A stretch of DNA of 64,000 nucleotides from JAXLYE01 sp046351595 (lineage in GTDB: Bacteria > Myxococcota_A > Polyangia > Palsa-1104 > JAEUJZ01). Numbering within the stretch: the stretch's first letter is position 1; every line of letters begins with the position of its first letter. The stretch lies in the NCBI GenBank assembly GCA_046351595.1, contig JAXLYE010000005.1:62001-126000 (forward strand), written 5' to 3'. Shown piece after piece: positions 41,015 to 48,885 of the stretch. Made by a program: the position numbers and the translations under genes. Below the pieces are notes generated by a model that was not told where the DNA came from, searched no databases, and was given only the letters and a program-made list of their open reading frames with translations.

Positions 41015-42043
41015 TCACGGCCGCAGGTGGTTGCCCGCCAGGAACCACTCGTGGACCTGCGGCGCCACGCGGACCAGAGCGTCGGGGTCGGCGCGGAACA
41101 GCGAGAAGGACTCCGCGAACGACTCGGCCAGGGACTTGGCGCCGTAGGGCGTGGGGCCGCGCATCCAGCCGCGCGCGGCCCGGTAGCTGTCAAGGACCGG
41201 TTCGCTCGCCAGCCCGTGTCCGATCTCGTGCAGCAGGCACGCGGCGCTGGCCAGCAGGGGCTTGTCGGGCGTCCCGATGAACAGGCTCTCGTCGTGGTCG
41301 ATCTTGACGTCGAACAGCGAGATGGTCTTCTGCGAGCCGTCGACGTAGTAGGCGCCCCAGGCCTTGCTCGAGTGCGACAGCCCGCTCGTGCGCGTCGGGC
41401 GGTGGTTGCGCACGAAGCGTACGTCCGCCAGCTTCGCCCGCTCGGCCGGGGTGAGCACGGCGAGCGCCTGCTGCAGCGCCGCCAACTCGGTCGGGGTCCA
41501 GCTCGCGGTGCCGTTGACGATCGGGCCCGTGCCGTAGACCGTGTGGATCTGCTCGGGCGACAGCGGCACGGCCAGCTCGGTCAGCGAGCGCAGCGGCTTG
41601 CCCATGGTGATGCGCACCGACTCATCGAGATCGTACTGCGCGGTGACCGGGACGTACTCTCCGGTTTCGCTGTGGGTCAGCAGATCGAGCTCGAGCCCGC
41701 GCAGCCGCTTCTCGAGGATGTGCCAGGCCCCGATCAGGACCGGGAGCGGCAACCAGTCGATGTTGGGCCGCGCTGCATCCGCCGGGTGGATCAAGCTGCG
41801 CTCCTGCGGCGTGACGACCTCGATGCGGCGCACCAGGTTGGTCTTTATTGCCCAGTCCAGGTACATGACCAGATGGCTGCGATCGTGCTCGGTGACCTTG
41901 GTCATCTCGAACAGGTGGCCCGAGTAGTAGGGCCGGGAGTGACCGCAGCCGGCGAGCACACCGGCCGCGAGCGCGAGCAGCAACAGGCCGCGGCGGAGGC
42001 GCGCGACAGGGGCGCCGCGCGAGGCGGTACACATCGGCAGCAC
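41015..42043 (-). CDS. Lipoprotein with HExxH metalloprotease motif
   Basis: A 342-residue lipoprotein: signal peptide and lipobox LAGC (Cys33). The C-terminal third contains LLHEIGHGLASEP (HEIGH at 272-276), the zinc-binding motif of many metallopeptidases, with ESFAESFSLF downstream offering the third ligand Glu. An Asp-rich segment (FDVKIDHDESLF) precedes it. No named family recognised. The predicted role is an outer-membrane-attached zinc protease. The GTG start at 42,043 has gggag 7 bases upstream and lies 2 bases after the stop of the KGG gene, so the two form an operon. Confidence 0.7.
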   Translation of the reverse strand: MLPMCTASRGAPVARLRRGLLLLALAAGVLAGCGHSRPYYSGHLFEMTKVTEHDRSHLVMYLDWAIKTNLVRRIEVVTPQERSLIHPADAARPNIDWLPLPVLIGAWHILEKRLRGLELDLLTHSETGEYVPVTAQYDLDESVRITMGKPLRSLTELAVPLSPEQIHTVYGTGPIVNGTASWTPTELAALQQALAVLTPAERAKLADVRFVRNHRPTRTSGLSHSSKAWGAYYVDGSQKTISLFDVKIDHDESLFIGTPDKPLLASAACLLHEIGHGLASEPVLDSYRAARGWMRGPTPYGAKSLAESFAESFSLFRADPDALVRVAPQVHEWFLAGNHLRP

Positions 42044-42045
42044 GG

Positions 42046-42381
42046 CTAGGCTCCCTCCCGGACCGCCGCCGGAGCCGCCGCTTCTGAGGCCGGCTGGCCG
42101 ACCTTCTTGACGCGGCTCCAGCGCGTGGCCCCGCCGCGGCTGCCGATGCGCGCCATGTGCTCGGCGTCCTGGCTCACGACCCGGCCGCCCTTGCGGCCCG
42201 CGAGCTGGGCCTCCTCGGCCGTGAATACGTGCGCGCGGCCGCGCTCGTGCGCAATCTTGCCGCCGATGCTGGCGATCTGCCGGCGCCGCTCTGCGCTCAT
42301 CGAGGCAAAGCCGCGCCGCTTGATTCCCGAACTCGGCTGGGTGGAGGACGCTTCCGGCTTGACCTGCTCTTGGTTTTCCAT
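42046..42381 (-). CDS. KGG-repeat stress-induced protein
   Basis: A 111-residue hydrophilic protein from ATG 42,381, preceded by aaggag. The core has the repeated motif R.GFASMSAERRRQIASIGGKIAHERG, EEAQLAGRKGGRVVSQD and MARIGSRGG. These are KGG-type repeats of the GsiB/Con-10 stress protein family, typically induced by starvation or drying. The end is Ala-rich (ASEAAAPAAVREGA). The upstream frame extension to 42,696 is not supported. Confidence 0.85.
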   Translation of the reverse strand: MENQEQVKPEASSTQPSSGIKRRGFASMSAERRRQIASIGGKIAHERGRAHVFTAEEAQLAGRKGGRVVSQDAEHMARIGSRGGATRWSRVKKVGQPASEAAAPAAVREGA

Positions 42382-42631
42382 CTCTGCTCCTTTTGTGCGT
42401 CGACTCTGGAGTCCGCAGCGAGGAATTACGGACTCTGCATGGTTAGTGCGGTCATGGAGCCGGTTGTGACAGGAGCCCCCTGAACTATTTCGTGCAGCCT
42501 CGGGAGCCGATCCATTGGGCGGCCACACCGACTTGCACTTCAGCCTGGCTGCGCAGAGCTCGGCGGCGCCCGGTTCCGCAGGCCCGGCCGATCCTCGGGA
42601 CCGCGGGGAGCAGACCGCTCGTGCGCGACTT

Positions 42632-43180
42632 TTAGTTCGCACCGCGCATGAGCGCCCCGACCCAGTCTTGCAGCGGCCGGATCTGCCGCGGATCAAGGCC
42701 GAGCCGCGTCAGGATCTGCGGGGTCCTGTCGCCGGCCAGTCCGCTCAGCGTGAGCTGCGCCCTGGCTTCATCGAAGCACTCGCGCACGGAGCGGCCTTCG
42801 CCCAGCACGCGATACAGGGTCGCGGCAAAGCTCGCGGCGGTGCCGTCGTAGACGGGCCGGGACATGCCGATCACACAGTCGATGACCTCGGACACGTACT
42901 CGGCAACGTCGCGGGAGTGGCAGGCGTTGAGCACGACCCTGCGCGTAGTGCGGCCGGCCGCCCTGAACGCCTCGCGCGCGACCTCGCGCTCGAGCGGCCA
43001 GGGATTTCCCTTGCTGTCCTGCAGGATCAGGTTGTCTTCGGTCCCGTGTCCGCTGAAGTGGACGATGTCCGGCCGGTACAGGCGGAAGAACTCAAGCAGC
43101 TGATCGGAGCCGAGCTTCCAGCGGTGCTGCAGGAGGAACCGGTCGGCGTGGGGAGTCTCTCGCAGCGCGGACTCGATCAT
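42632..43180 (-). CDS. CHAT-type caspase-like protease domain (frame-shifted end of WD40 gene)
   Basis: From ATG 43,180 the product has 182 residues with the CHAT caspase dyad: VHFSGHG (His45) and VVLNACHS (Cys87), then GMSRPVYDGTAASFAATLY and a helical end. The domain really begins earlier: the same frame is open back to 43,387 and reads IRILFLAATPKTTPALELDREFEMIE, the normal opening of CHAT domains, but without ATG, GTG or TTG. So the CHAT domain lies in the +1 frame of the WD40 gene at 43,188 and was probably part of it. CHAT proteases fused to repeats often act in regulated cell death or phage defence. Whether it is still made is unknown. Confidence 0.8.
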   Translation of the reverse strand: MIESALRETPHADRFLLQHRWKLGSDQLLEFFRLYRPDIVHFSGHGTEDNLILQDSKGNPWPLEREVAREAFRAAGRTTRRVVLNACHSRDVAEYVSEVIDCVIGMSRPVYDGTAASFAATLYRVLGEGRSVRECFDEARAQLTLSGLAGDRTPQILTRLGLDPRQIRPLQDWVGALMRGAN

Positions 43181-43187
43181 CTCGAAC

Positions 43188-44657
43188 TCACGATCCAGCT
43201 CGAGCGCCGGGGTCGTCTTCGGGGTGGCCGCGAGGAATAGGATCCGGATCTGCAGAGCCGAGCGCCGGGGCCGCCGCGCGCACAGATAGCGCCGCCGCGG
43301 GAGGTTCGCGCTCGCGCACAGCAGCAGCCGCCTGGGCCGGAACAGAGATCGTGAGGGAGGCAGGCGTACTCGCAGAATCGGGCTCGCTCAGCGTGGGGCT
43401 CGAAGGCTCCAGACTCGCCGGCGGAACCTCGGGCACCGGCGTCTGGGGGATCCGCGGCGTGTACTCCCAGTCCGGAAGCTCGCGCAGGGACTCGTCCGCG
43501 GCGAGGCGGAGGTTGGGCACGTACTCGTCGAGCTCTTCGGGCTCGAAGCGGCACAGGCCGATGGCGTGGAAGAACGGGCTGGGCGTGGGCAGGACGCCGC
43601 CGGTGCGGTAGCGCCCGTCCGGTGTCCACATCACCCAGCCGCTGCCGCAGGGCAGGAGCACGCCGATGCAGCGGCCGGTGTCGAGCGCCCACAGCCTGAC
43701 GGAGAAGTCGGCAGAGCCCGCGGCCAGCGTCCGTCCGTCGGGGCTGAAGGCGACGCACTCCACCCAGTGCTCGTGTCCGTGGAGGACGTGCAGCTCGCGT
43801 CCGCTGACCAGGTCCCACAGCCGCACCGTCTTGTCGCGCGACCCCGACGCCAGGAGCAGCCCGCTCGGGCTGAGCGCCGCGCTCTGCACATAGGACTCGT
43901 GCCCGTTTAGCACCTGCAGCTCCGCTCCGGTCGCCGCATCCCAGAGCCGCACGGACTTGTCCGCGGAGCCCAGGGCCAGCGTCCGACCATCGGGGCTGAA
44001 GGCTACGCTCTGCACGTGTGCATCCTGGTTGCACAGCACGCGGACGGCAGCAATCGCGATGACGGTCGCCGCCTCCATGCGCTGCTCCAGGGTCATGCCC
44101 GGCTCCGGAACCTCGTCGTCGGCGCGCAGGCGCTCGAAGCGCAGCCAGCGCTGGACCAGCAGGTCATAGAGCTTGGCCGCCGTGAGCTCGCCGGACTGCT
44201 CCTTGGCCTGGCGCAGATCCGCTTCCGGAAGCTCGGCAATGAAGCTCAGCATGCGCGGGTTGCGCGACAGGCCGAGCAGGTCCTTGACGTCCTGGATCAG
44301 GGCCATGCGCGAGGCCGCCTCCTCTGCGCTCGGCAGCCGATGGAGCAGGAACATCTGGATCTGCGCCTCTGCAAACGGCAAGAGGCGTCCGATGCTCACC
44401 CCGACGGTGCTCAGGCGGTCCGCCAGGACCGTGCGGCTGGCGCGCTCGAACTCCCGCTGCAGGTCCGGGGTGCTGAGGAAGTGCTGGGTGCGCCGAGAGA
44501 CGCTCTCATGGTCCGCGGCCAGCTCGGCTCGCAGCATCTTGATCGCCACCCGGCGCTCAATCGCGATATGGACCGCCTCATAGACAGTGCCCATCCCGCC
44601 GTCCCCGAGCTTATTCAGAAGACGATAGGAACCGATCACTTTTTCTTCAGGCCCCAT
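43188..44657 (-). CDS. Chimeric kinase N-lobe / NACHT remnant / WD40 protein
   Basis: A 489-residue mosaic. Residues 1-45 are a kinase N-lobe (LGDGGMGTVYEA, VAIK with Lys40) that stops before any catalytic loop. Residues about 55-180 match the C-terminal part of NACHT ATPases (FLLHRLPSAEEAASRMALIQDVKDLLGLSRNPRMLSFIAELPE) without a Walker A. Residues about 212-345 hold three to four WD40 repeats (SVAFSPDGRTLALGSADKSVRLWD and similar), then GVLPTPSPFFHAIGLCRFEPEELDEYVP. The rest is a Pro/Ser linker ending out of frame with the CHAT domain. This looks like an internally deleted kinase-NACHT-WD40-CHAT protein; the kinase cannot be active as written. Confidence 0.8.
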   Translation of the reverse strand: MGPEEKVIGSYRLLNKLGDGGMGTVYEAVHIAIERRVAIKMLRAELAADHESVSRRTQHFLSTPDLQREFERASRTVLADRLSTVGVSIGRLLPFAEAQIQMFLLHRLPSAEEAASRMALIQDVKDLLGLSRNPRMLSFIAELPEADLRQAKEQSGELTAAKLYDLLVQRWLRFERLRADDEVPEPGMTLEQRMEAATVIAIAAVRVLCNQDAHVQSVAFSPDGRTLALGSADKSVRLWDAATGAELQVLNGHESYVQSAALSPSGLLLASGSRDKTVRLWDLVSGRELHVLHGHEHWVECVAFSPDGRTLAAGSADFSVRLWALDTGRCIGVLLPCGSGWVMWTPDGRYRTGGVLPTPSPFFHAIGLCRFEPEELDEYVPNLRLAADESLRELPDWEYTPRIPQTPVPEVPPASLEPSSPTLSEPDSASTPASLTISVPAQAAAAVREREPPAAALSVRAAAPALGSADPDPIPRGHPEDDPGARAGS

Positions 44658-45134
44658 CGCCCAGAACCTTTAGGCCATCTCGCACTCTGCGTCAATCCGA
44701 GAAGCGCCCGATTGCCAAATTTCTGAGGGATCCTTGAGGATTCTGGCCTTATTTGAAGAGTCCGTACTATCTGACTATTGAAGAGTCCGCGATCTCTCAG
44801 GCCCATAACTTCGTTATTGAAGAGCTCGTTGTAGACGCGCCGCGCGCGGAGGCAGCCGACCGAGCCGCGACCCAGCGTCGGCGCACCCACCTGACGTGCG
44901 CCACCGGAAGCGGGCCGATCCACTACCGGGTCGCGCGCGCTCTGTCGCTATCGCCGAGAACGCATCGTGGCATCTGGGGAAGTTCCGGTGCCGCAATCCT
45001 CGAGGGCGGCCTATGACGATAAAGCAGCGTACGCCATATCTCATAGATTACACAAGGAGCGGCCCTTGTGTCACATTGCGCCTGGTCAGGCTACTGTCTG
45101 ACCAGTGGACCCGGAACAGCTCGCTGAGCCCCTT
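44658..45134. other. Intergenic region with short direct repeats
   Basis: About 470 bases between the divergent WD40 and ECF genes, AT-richer in its left part. Three related short repeats, tattgaagagtccg and variants, lie at 44,752-44,764, 44,776-44,789 and 44,815-44,828. They are spaced about 24 and 39 bases apart and may be binding sites for a shared regulator. The right end holds the inverted repeat at 45,082-45,105. No gene seen. Confidence 0.5.
45082..45105 (+). promoter_or_regulatory. Perfect 8-bp inverted repeat before the ECF sigma gene
   Basis: ctggtcag, an 8-base gap (gctactgt), then ctgaccag. The right arm ends at the GTG at 45,105, so that codon is probably not the start, or the site regulates translation. 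A palindrome with an 8-base gap is typical of a dimeric repressor operator. No T-run follows. Confidence 0.5.
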
Positions 45135-45863
45135 ATGACGGTTCCCAAGACCCGCCCTGCGATCGAGCCAGCAGTCACCGCCGAGTCTTCGGTTTCTCCA
45201 CCTTTGGCCCTTCCCCTTTGGCCTTTTCCCTTGGACCCCTCGAAACCCCCAGGCGTCCCCATGCCGACGATTGAAGAGAGTGCGACCATGCAGCCCGGAC
45301 TTCCCCCGCAGCCTGCACGCAGCAGCCGCAGCGAGTTCGATCAGGAGTGCCGCATGCTCACCGCGGCGCAGCGCTACCGCGAGGCCTGCAGCCTGATCGC
45401 GGTGCGGCTGGGTCCGGAGGTCCGCGGCTACTGCCGGGGCGTGATGGCCTGTGCGGCAGCTGGAGACGATCTGTATCAGGACGTGCTCGAGGGGGTCTGG
45501 ATCGGGCTGCCCTCGTTCCAGTTTGCCTGCGCAGTGCGGACGTGGGTCTATGCCATCGCGCACCACCTGGTCCTGCGCTGGCTGCGCCGGTACTCGCGAC
45601 AGCACGTGGTCCGCCTCGACACCGACCGCGCCGCCGCGCTCCCGGGCGTCAGCCTCAGCGCCGAGCACGCCGAGCAGCGCGAGCACGTCGCCAGGCTGTG
45701 CGAGCGCCTGTCTCCGGAGGAGCGCGAGATCATCATCCTGCGCACCGAGCGCGAGATGTCCTTCCGCGAGATCGCGACCGTGATGCAGATCGAGGAGCCC
45801 GCAGCGCGGCAGCGGTACCGGCGTGCGCGCAACCGGCTCCAGGCCCTTTTGGCGGAAGCGTGA
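45135..45863 (+). CDS. ECF-type RNA polymerase sigma factor
   Basis: Sigma-70 family, extracytoplasmic-function type. Region 2 is visible as YCRGVM...AGDDLYQDVLEGVWIGLPSF...RTWVYAIAHHLVLRWLRRYSRQ. Region 4 is RLSPEEREIIILRTEREMSFREIATVMQIEEPAARQRYRRARNRLQALL. The N-terminus is a Pro-rich extension of doubtful translation. Starts are possible at 45,105 (GTG inside a palindrome), 45,135 (ATG), 45,261 and 45,288; the last has the best ribosome-binding site (gaagagag). No anti-sigma gene is adjacent. Instead a membrane kinase follows after 116 bases, which may be its partner. Confidence 0.9.
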   Translation: MTVPKTRPAIEPAVTAESSVSPPLALPLWPFPLDPSKPPGVPMPTIEESATMQPGLPPQPARSSRSEFDQECRMLTAAQRYREACSLIAVRLGPEVRGYCRGVMACAAAGDDLYQDVLEGVWIGLPSFQFACAVRTWVYAIAHHLVLRWLRRYSRQHVVRLDTDRAAALPGVSLSAEHAEQREHVARLCERLSPEEREIIILRTEREMSFREIATVMQIEEPAARQRYRRARNRLQALLAEA

Positions 45864-45881
45864 CAACCCCGGCCCGCGCCC

Positions 45882-45909
45882 GCGACCTGCGACCTGCGAC
45901 CTGCGACCC
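45882..45909 (+). repeat. Four tandem 7-bp repeats between sigma and kinase genes
   Basis: Unit gcgacct, three exact copies (45,882-45,902) and one variant gcgaccc. It lies in the gap between the ECF stop and the kinase ATG. Probably slippage. Confidence 0.7.
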
Positions 45910-45979
45910 ACAAGGGGCCCTCGCGGCGAGGATGCCGACGTTGTGCCGATTCCAGTGACCTGCGCCGTGTGGAGGCACC

Positions 45980-47737
45980 ATGTCAGCGCCCGTGTCCGAT
46001 TCCCCTCCCTCCGCCCCGCTGTTTCCCCTTCCGGGGGAGGGCGGCGCCGGACAGCCCTGTCTCCTGGCGGGCCGCTACCAGATCGAGGCCCTTATCGGCC
46101 GCGGCGCGATCGGTGCAGTGTATCGGGCCCTTGATCTGCGCGATCGCACGCCGTGCGCGATCAAGATCCTGCACCAGCCGACCACGCCCCACCACCCGGC
46201 CTACCGCCGCTTCACGCGCGAGGCGCGCATCGTCGCCGGCCTGTTCCACCCGAACATCGTCGAGATCCGGGACTTCGCCCTGGCCGAGGACGGGACGCCG
46301 TTCCTGATCATGGAGCTCTTGCACGGCAGCGACCTGTTCACGCTCACGCGGGGCAACAAGCGCCTGCCGCCTCCGTACGCGCTCGACGTGCTGAGTCAGG
46401 TGGGCAGCGCGCTGGAGGCCATGCACAGCATCGGGGTCGTGCATCGCGACATCAAGCTGCAGAACATCTTTTTGTGCAACGGCGGCACGATCAAGCTGGT
46501 CGACTTCGGGCTCGCGACCACGCTCGGCGGCGAGCAGATGACCCGCGTCGGCAGCACGCTGGGTACGCCGGAGTACCTGGCCCCCGAGGGCTGTTGCGGA
46601 CGCAGCCACGCGCTGGATGCGTACTCCGATCAGTGGTCGCTCGGGGTCGTGGCCTACCGCCTGCTGTGTGGGCAGCTCCCGTTCCGCGGCTCGAGCCCGC
46701 TGGAGGTCGAGCTGCTGGTTTCGCAGGCGCGACCGGTGCCGCTGACCCAGTGGATCCCGAACCTGTCGCCGCACATCTGTGAGGCCGTGCACCGCGCGCT
46801 GTCGCTGAACAAGCAGGATCGCTTCGCGTCGGTGGAGGCGTTCATCGCGGCGCTGCGACAGCGGCCGCTCGGGGCGCCGGTTTCCGGGCCGGCGCGGGGC
46901 GTCGAAACCGGCCGCGCCCGCACCGAAGCCGCACCCGAGGACATCCCGATCGAGGTCCCTCATCCGCGGGGTCTGGTCGCGGTCGCCGGCTTGCCGCGCC
47001 CTCATCGGCGGAAGCGGCGGTGGCCGCTGCTCGTGGCGCTGGCCGGCACCGGGCTCTTGCTGAGCGCGGCCGGTGCCACGCTGTGGGGAAGACACAAGCC
47101 AGCGCCGGTGCAGCCCGGTGGAGCCAGCGGGGTCCTGGCCGCCGCGCGACCCGGCGGCTCCGCGGGCGCGGACTCGCGCCCCTCGACCTCGTCGGTCCCG
47201 CGCGAGTCCGTTGCGGAACCGGGCGCTCCTGAACGCGGCCTTGCACCGGGTACCGCGATTCGTCGCTTCAAGCCTCGCGGTCCGGGAGCGGCTTCGGCGG
47301 GCCCGGTGGCCTCGGGTCGCCGCGCTGCAGGCCTGGGATCCCCCGCGCCCGGTGGGCTTACGGCCCCGCCCCCGGGCCCGCTGCCGGCCGCGTCGGCCGC
47401 GCCCGTCGCTCCGGCCGGGCCCGTCTTGGCGCCGGAGCCCATCGAGCCGGCCCCGGCCCCGCCGCCGCGCCCGAACGCGATCACCACGCGACGCATCGAG
47501 TCCTGTGGCAGCCCGCCGCGGATCCCACCCGAACTGCAGCGCGAGTTGCGTGGGCAGACGCTGCATGGCCAGTACGAGCTCTGCATGGATCGCGAAGGCA
47601 AGGTCCTGTCCGTGAAAGCGCAGCGGAGCATCCAGGGCGCGGACGCGGCCATCATCGCGACGCTGAGGACGTGGCGCTGCGCGCCGTGGCCGGTCCCGTC
47701 CTGTTCGGTGGTGGATCTGGCCTTCGACATCGAGTGA
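45980..47737 (+). CDS. Membrane Ser/Thr kinase with TonB-like C-terminal domain
   Basis: A 585-residue protein. Kinase domain at about 33-295: GRGAIGAVY, CAIK (Lys62), HRDIKLQN (155-162), DFG (175-177), APE. One membrane helix at about 348-369. A long Ala/Pro/Arg linker leads to a C-terminal domain at about 505-585 (ESCGSPPRIPPELQRELRGQTLHGQYELCMDREGKVLSVKAQRSIQGADAAIIATLRTWRCAPWPVPSCSVVDLAFDIE). This follows the pattern of TonB C-terminal domains, with four extra Cys. So the outside part is TonB-like, not a typical PASTA sensor. It has ggagg before the ATG and follows the ECF gene. Confidence 0.9.
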   Translation: MSAPVSDSPPSAPLFPLPGEGGAGQPCLLAGRYQIEALIGRGAIGAVYRALDLRDRTPCAIKILHQPTTPHHPAYRRFTREARIVAGLFHPNIVEIRDFALAEDGTPFLIMELLHGSDLFTLTRGNKRLPPPYALDVLSQVGSALEAMHSIGVVHRDIKLQNIFLCNGGTIKLVDFGLATTLGGEQMTRVGSTLGTPEYLAPEGCCGRSHALDAYSDQWSLGVVAYRLLCGQLPFRGSSPLEVELLVSQARPVPLTQWIPNLSPHICEAVHRALSLNKQDRFASVEAFIAALRQRPLGAPVSGPARGVETGRARTEAAPEDIPIEVPHPRGLVAVAGLPRPHRRKRRWPLLVALAGTGLLLSAAGATLWGRHKPAPVQPGGASGVLAAARPGGSAGADSRPSTSSVPRESVAEPGAPERGLAPGTAIRRFKPRGPGAASAGPVASGRRAAGLGSPAPGGLTAPPPGPLPAASAAPVAPAGPVLAPEPIEPAPAPPPRPNAITTRRIESCGSPPRIPPELQRELRGQTLHGQYELCMDREGKVLSVKAQRSIQGADAAIIATLRTWRCAPWPVPSCSVVDLAFDIE

Positions 47738-48885
47738 GGCGCGCGGCGCCACCGGGCTGTTCGCCGCAGCCTTCACTGCGTTCCCGGGCAATGCCGGCGG
47801 TAGCGAATAGGCGGTACCGGATGGTTACGTTGCTCTGCGGTGCGCTGCAACAAAGGCTGCGCCCGTCGCCGCAACCGGTGTATGGGGCTTGCGCCACTGC
47901 GTGAAAGACGCCACATGGGCGCGCGCATCAACAACAGAACAAGGGCTGCGAGCGGAGCGCGACTCTGTCGGCGCACGCGCCGGTGCGCAAGCGCTTTCAT
48001 TCCGCGCGGACGCACAAACCGCGGCAGCGCGGCTCGCTGACCCGGGAGCGTTCCGCCGAAGGGAACCGGATACATCCGCTTCGGCAGGCCGCCGCAACCC
48101 GCGATTGCCAGCGTGGTCCGCGTGGAACGGCGTGACGGGCCGCACGACCCTGTCAAACGCCTGCGAACAGGGCGCTGCGCAACGGGCCGCCGGCCCGGGC
48201 CTTGCGCATACGCGGGCGTATCGATCTGTGAAAACCCGCCGCGACCGCGGCATAGCTCAGCTGTCCGCCAAAACGACTCAGATCCAGTATTTCCACGGCC
48301 CTCATTGCTACTTCGCAACGAAACACGACAGTACACTTCTGTAGCGGTATCCCAGGTGCTGCCGCATCTTTGAACTAGGGCGAACTAGGGCGAACTAGGG
48401 CGCACTAGGGCGCACTAGGGCCAACCCGGGCGCACTCGAGCGCTGTAAGGTTGTGCGGCTGTGATGGCGCGCACTTCTGATTGCGAACGCGGCGTCGGTG
48501 CATAGCATGCGAACGCGTTACCCTGCAGCCGTTGGCCAACAGTTCCGCAATAACGGCCCAGACCGGCGCCCGCCCGGTCCGCATCACCAGCCCTGCAGAG
48601 GTCTGGGCGTCCAGGCAGGCAGGCCACGGCTCGGCGGTCTGCTCCACGAGCCCGGCCGCGCCTTCTATACGCTCCAGGCTCTTTGGCCAGCGACCGCTGG
48701 CGCTGCACCCGGGGCGGGACCGATCAAGAAGCAGATACGAGCGAGCTATCGCGAAGACCCAAGTGCCGTGTTCGTCAACCGAACTCAGGAAACGGCCATA
48801 GACTTTGCCGACTTACTGACTTCCACTTGAGTTTGCTTTGATTCTGTCGCGCAATAGCGTAGTCCGCTGCGTCATGGTCCTTATA
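47738..48885. other. 1.15-kb region without a convincing gene
   Basis: Several overlapping frames exist on both strands, but all have Arg/Ala-rich, family-less products and no agreement in ribosome-binding site or frame. I treat it as noncoding or as eroded former coding DNA. It contains the 10-bp tandem array at 48,371-48,440. The right end must hold the promoter of the kinase-FGE gene; a TATAAT-like stretch at 48,882-48,887 overlaps the proposed start and lacks a good -35. Confidence 0.55.
48371..48440 (+). repeat. Tandem array of a 10-bp unit
   Basis: Seven consecutive 10-base blocks: tgaactaggg, cgaactaggg twice, cgcactaggg twice, ccaacccggg, cgcactcgag. The first five differ at one or two bases and the last two are degenerate. 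Each unit equals about one helical turn, so the same face of the DNA is presented each time. Confidence 0.85.

Noticed and set aside
48481..48830. Small gene upstream of the kinase-FGE gene
   Set aside because: Three frames compete, all Arg/Pro/Ala-rich, and none has a convincing start or family.
47738..48885. tRNA or small RNA in the gene-less kilobase
   Set aside because: No cloverleaf or TTC-loop pattern and no clear promoter-terminator pair seen by eye.
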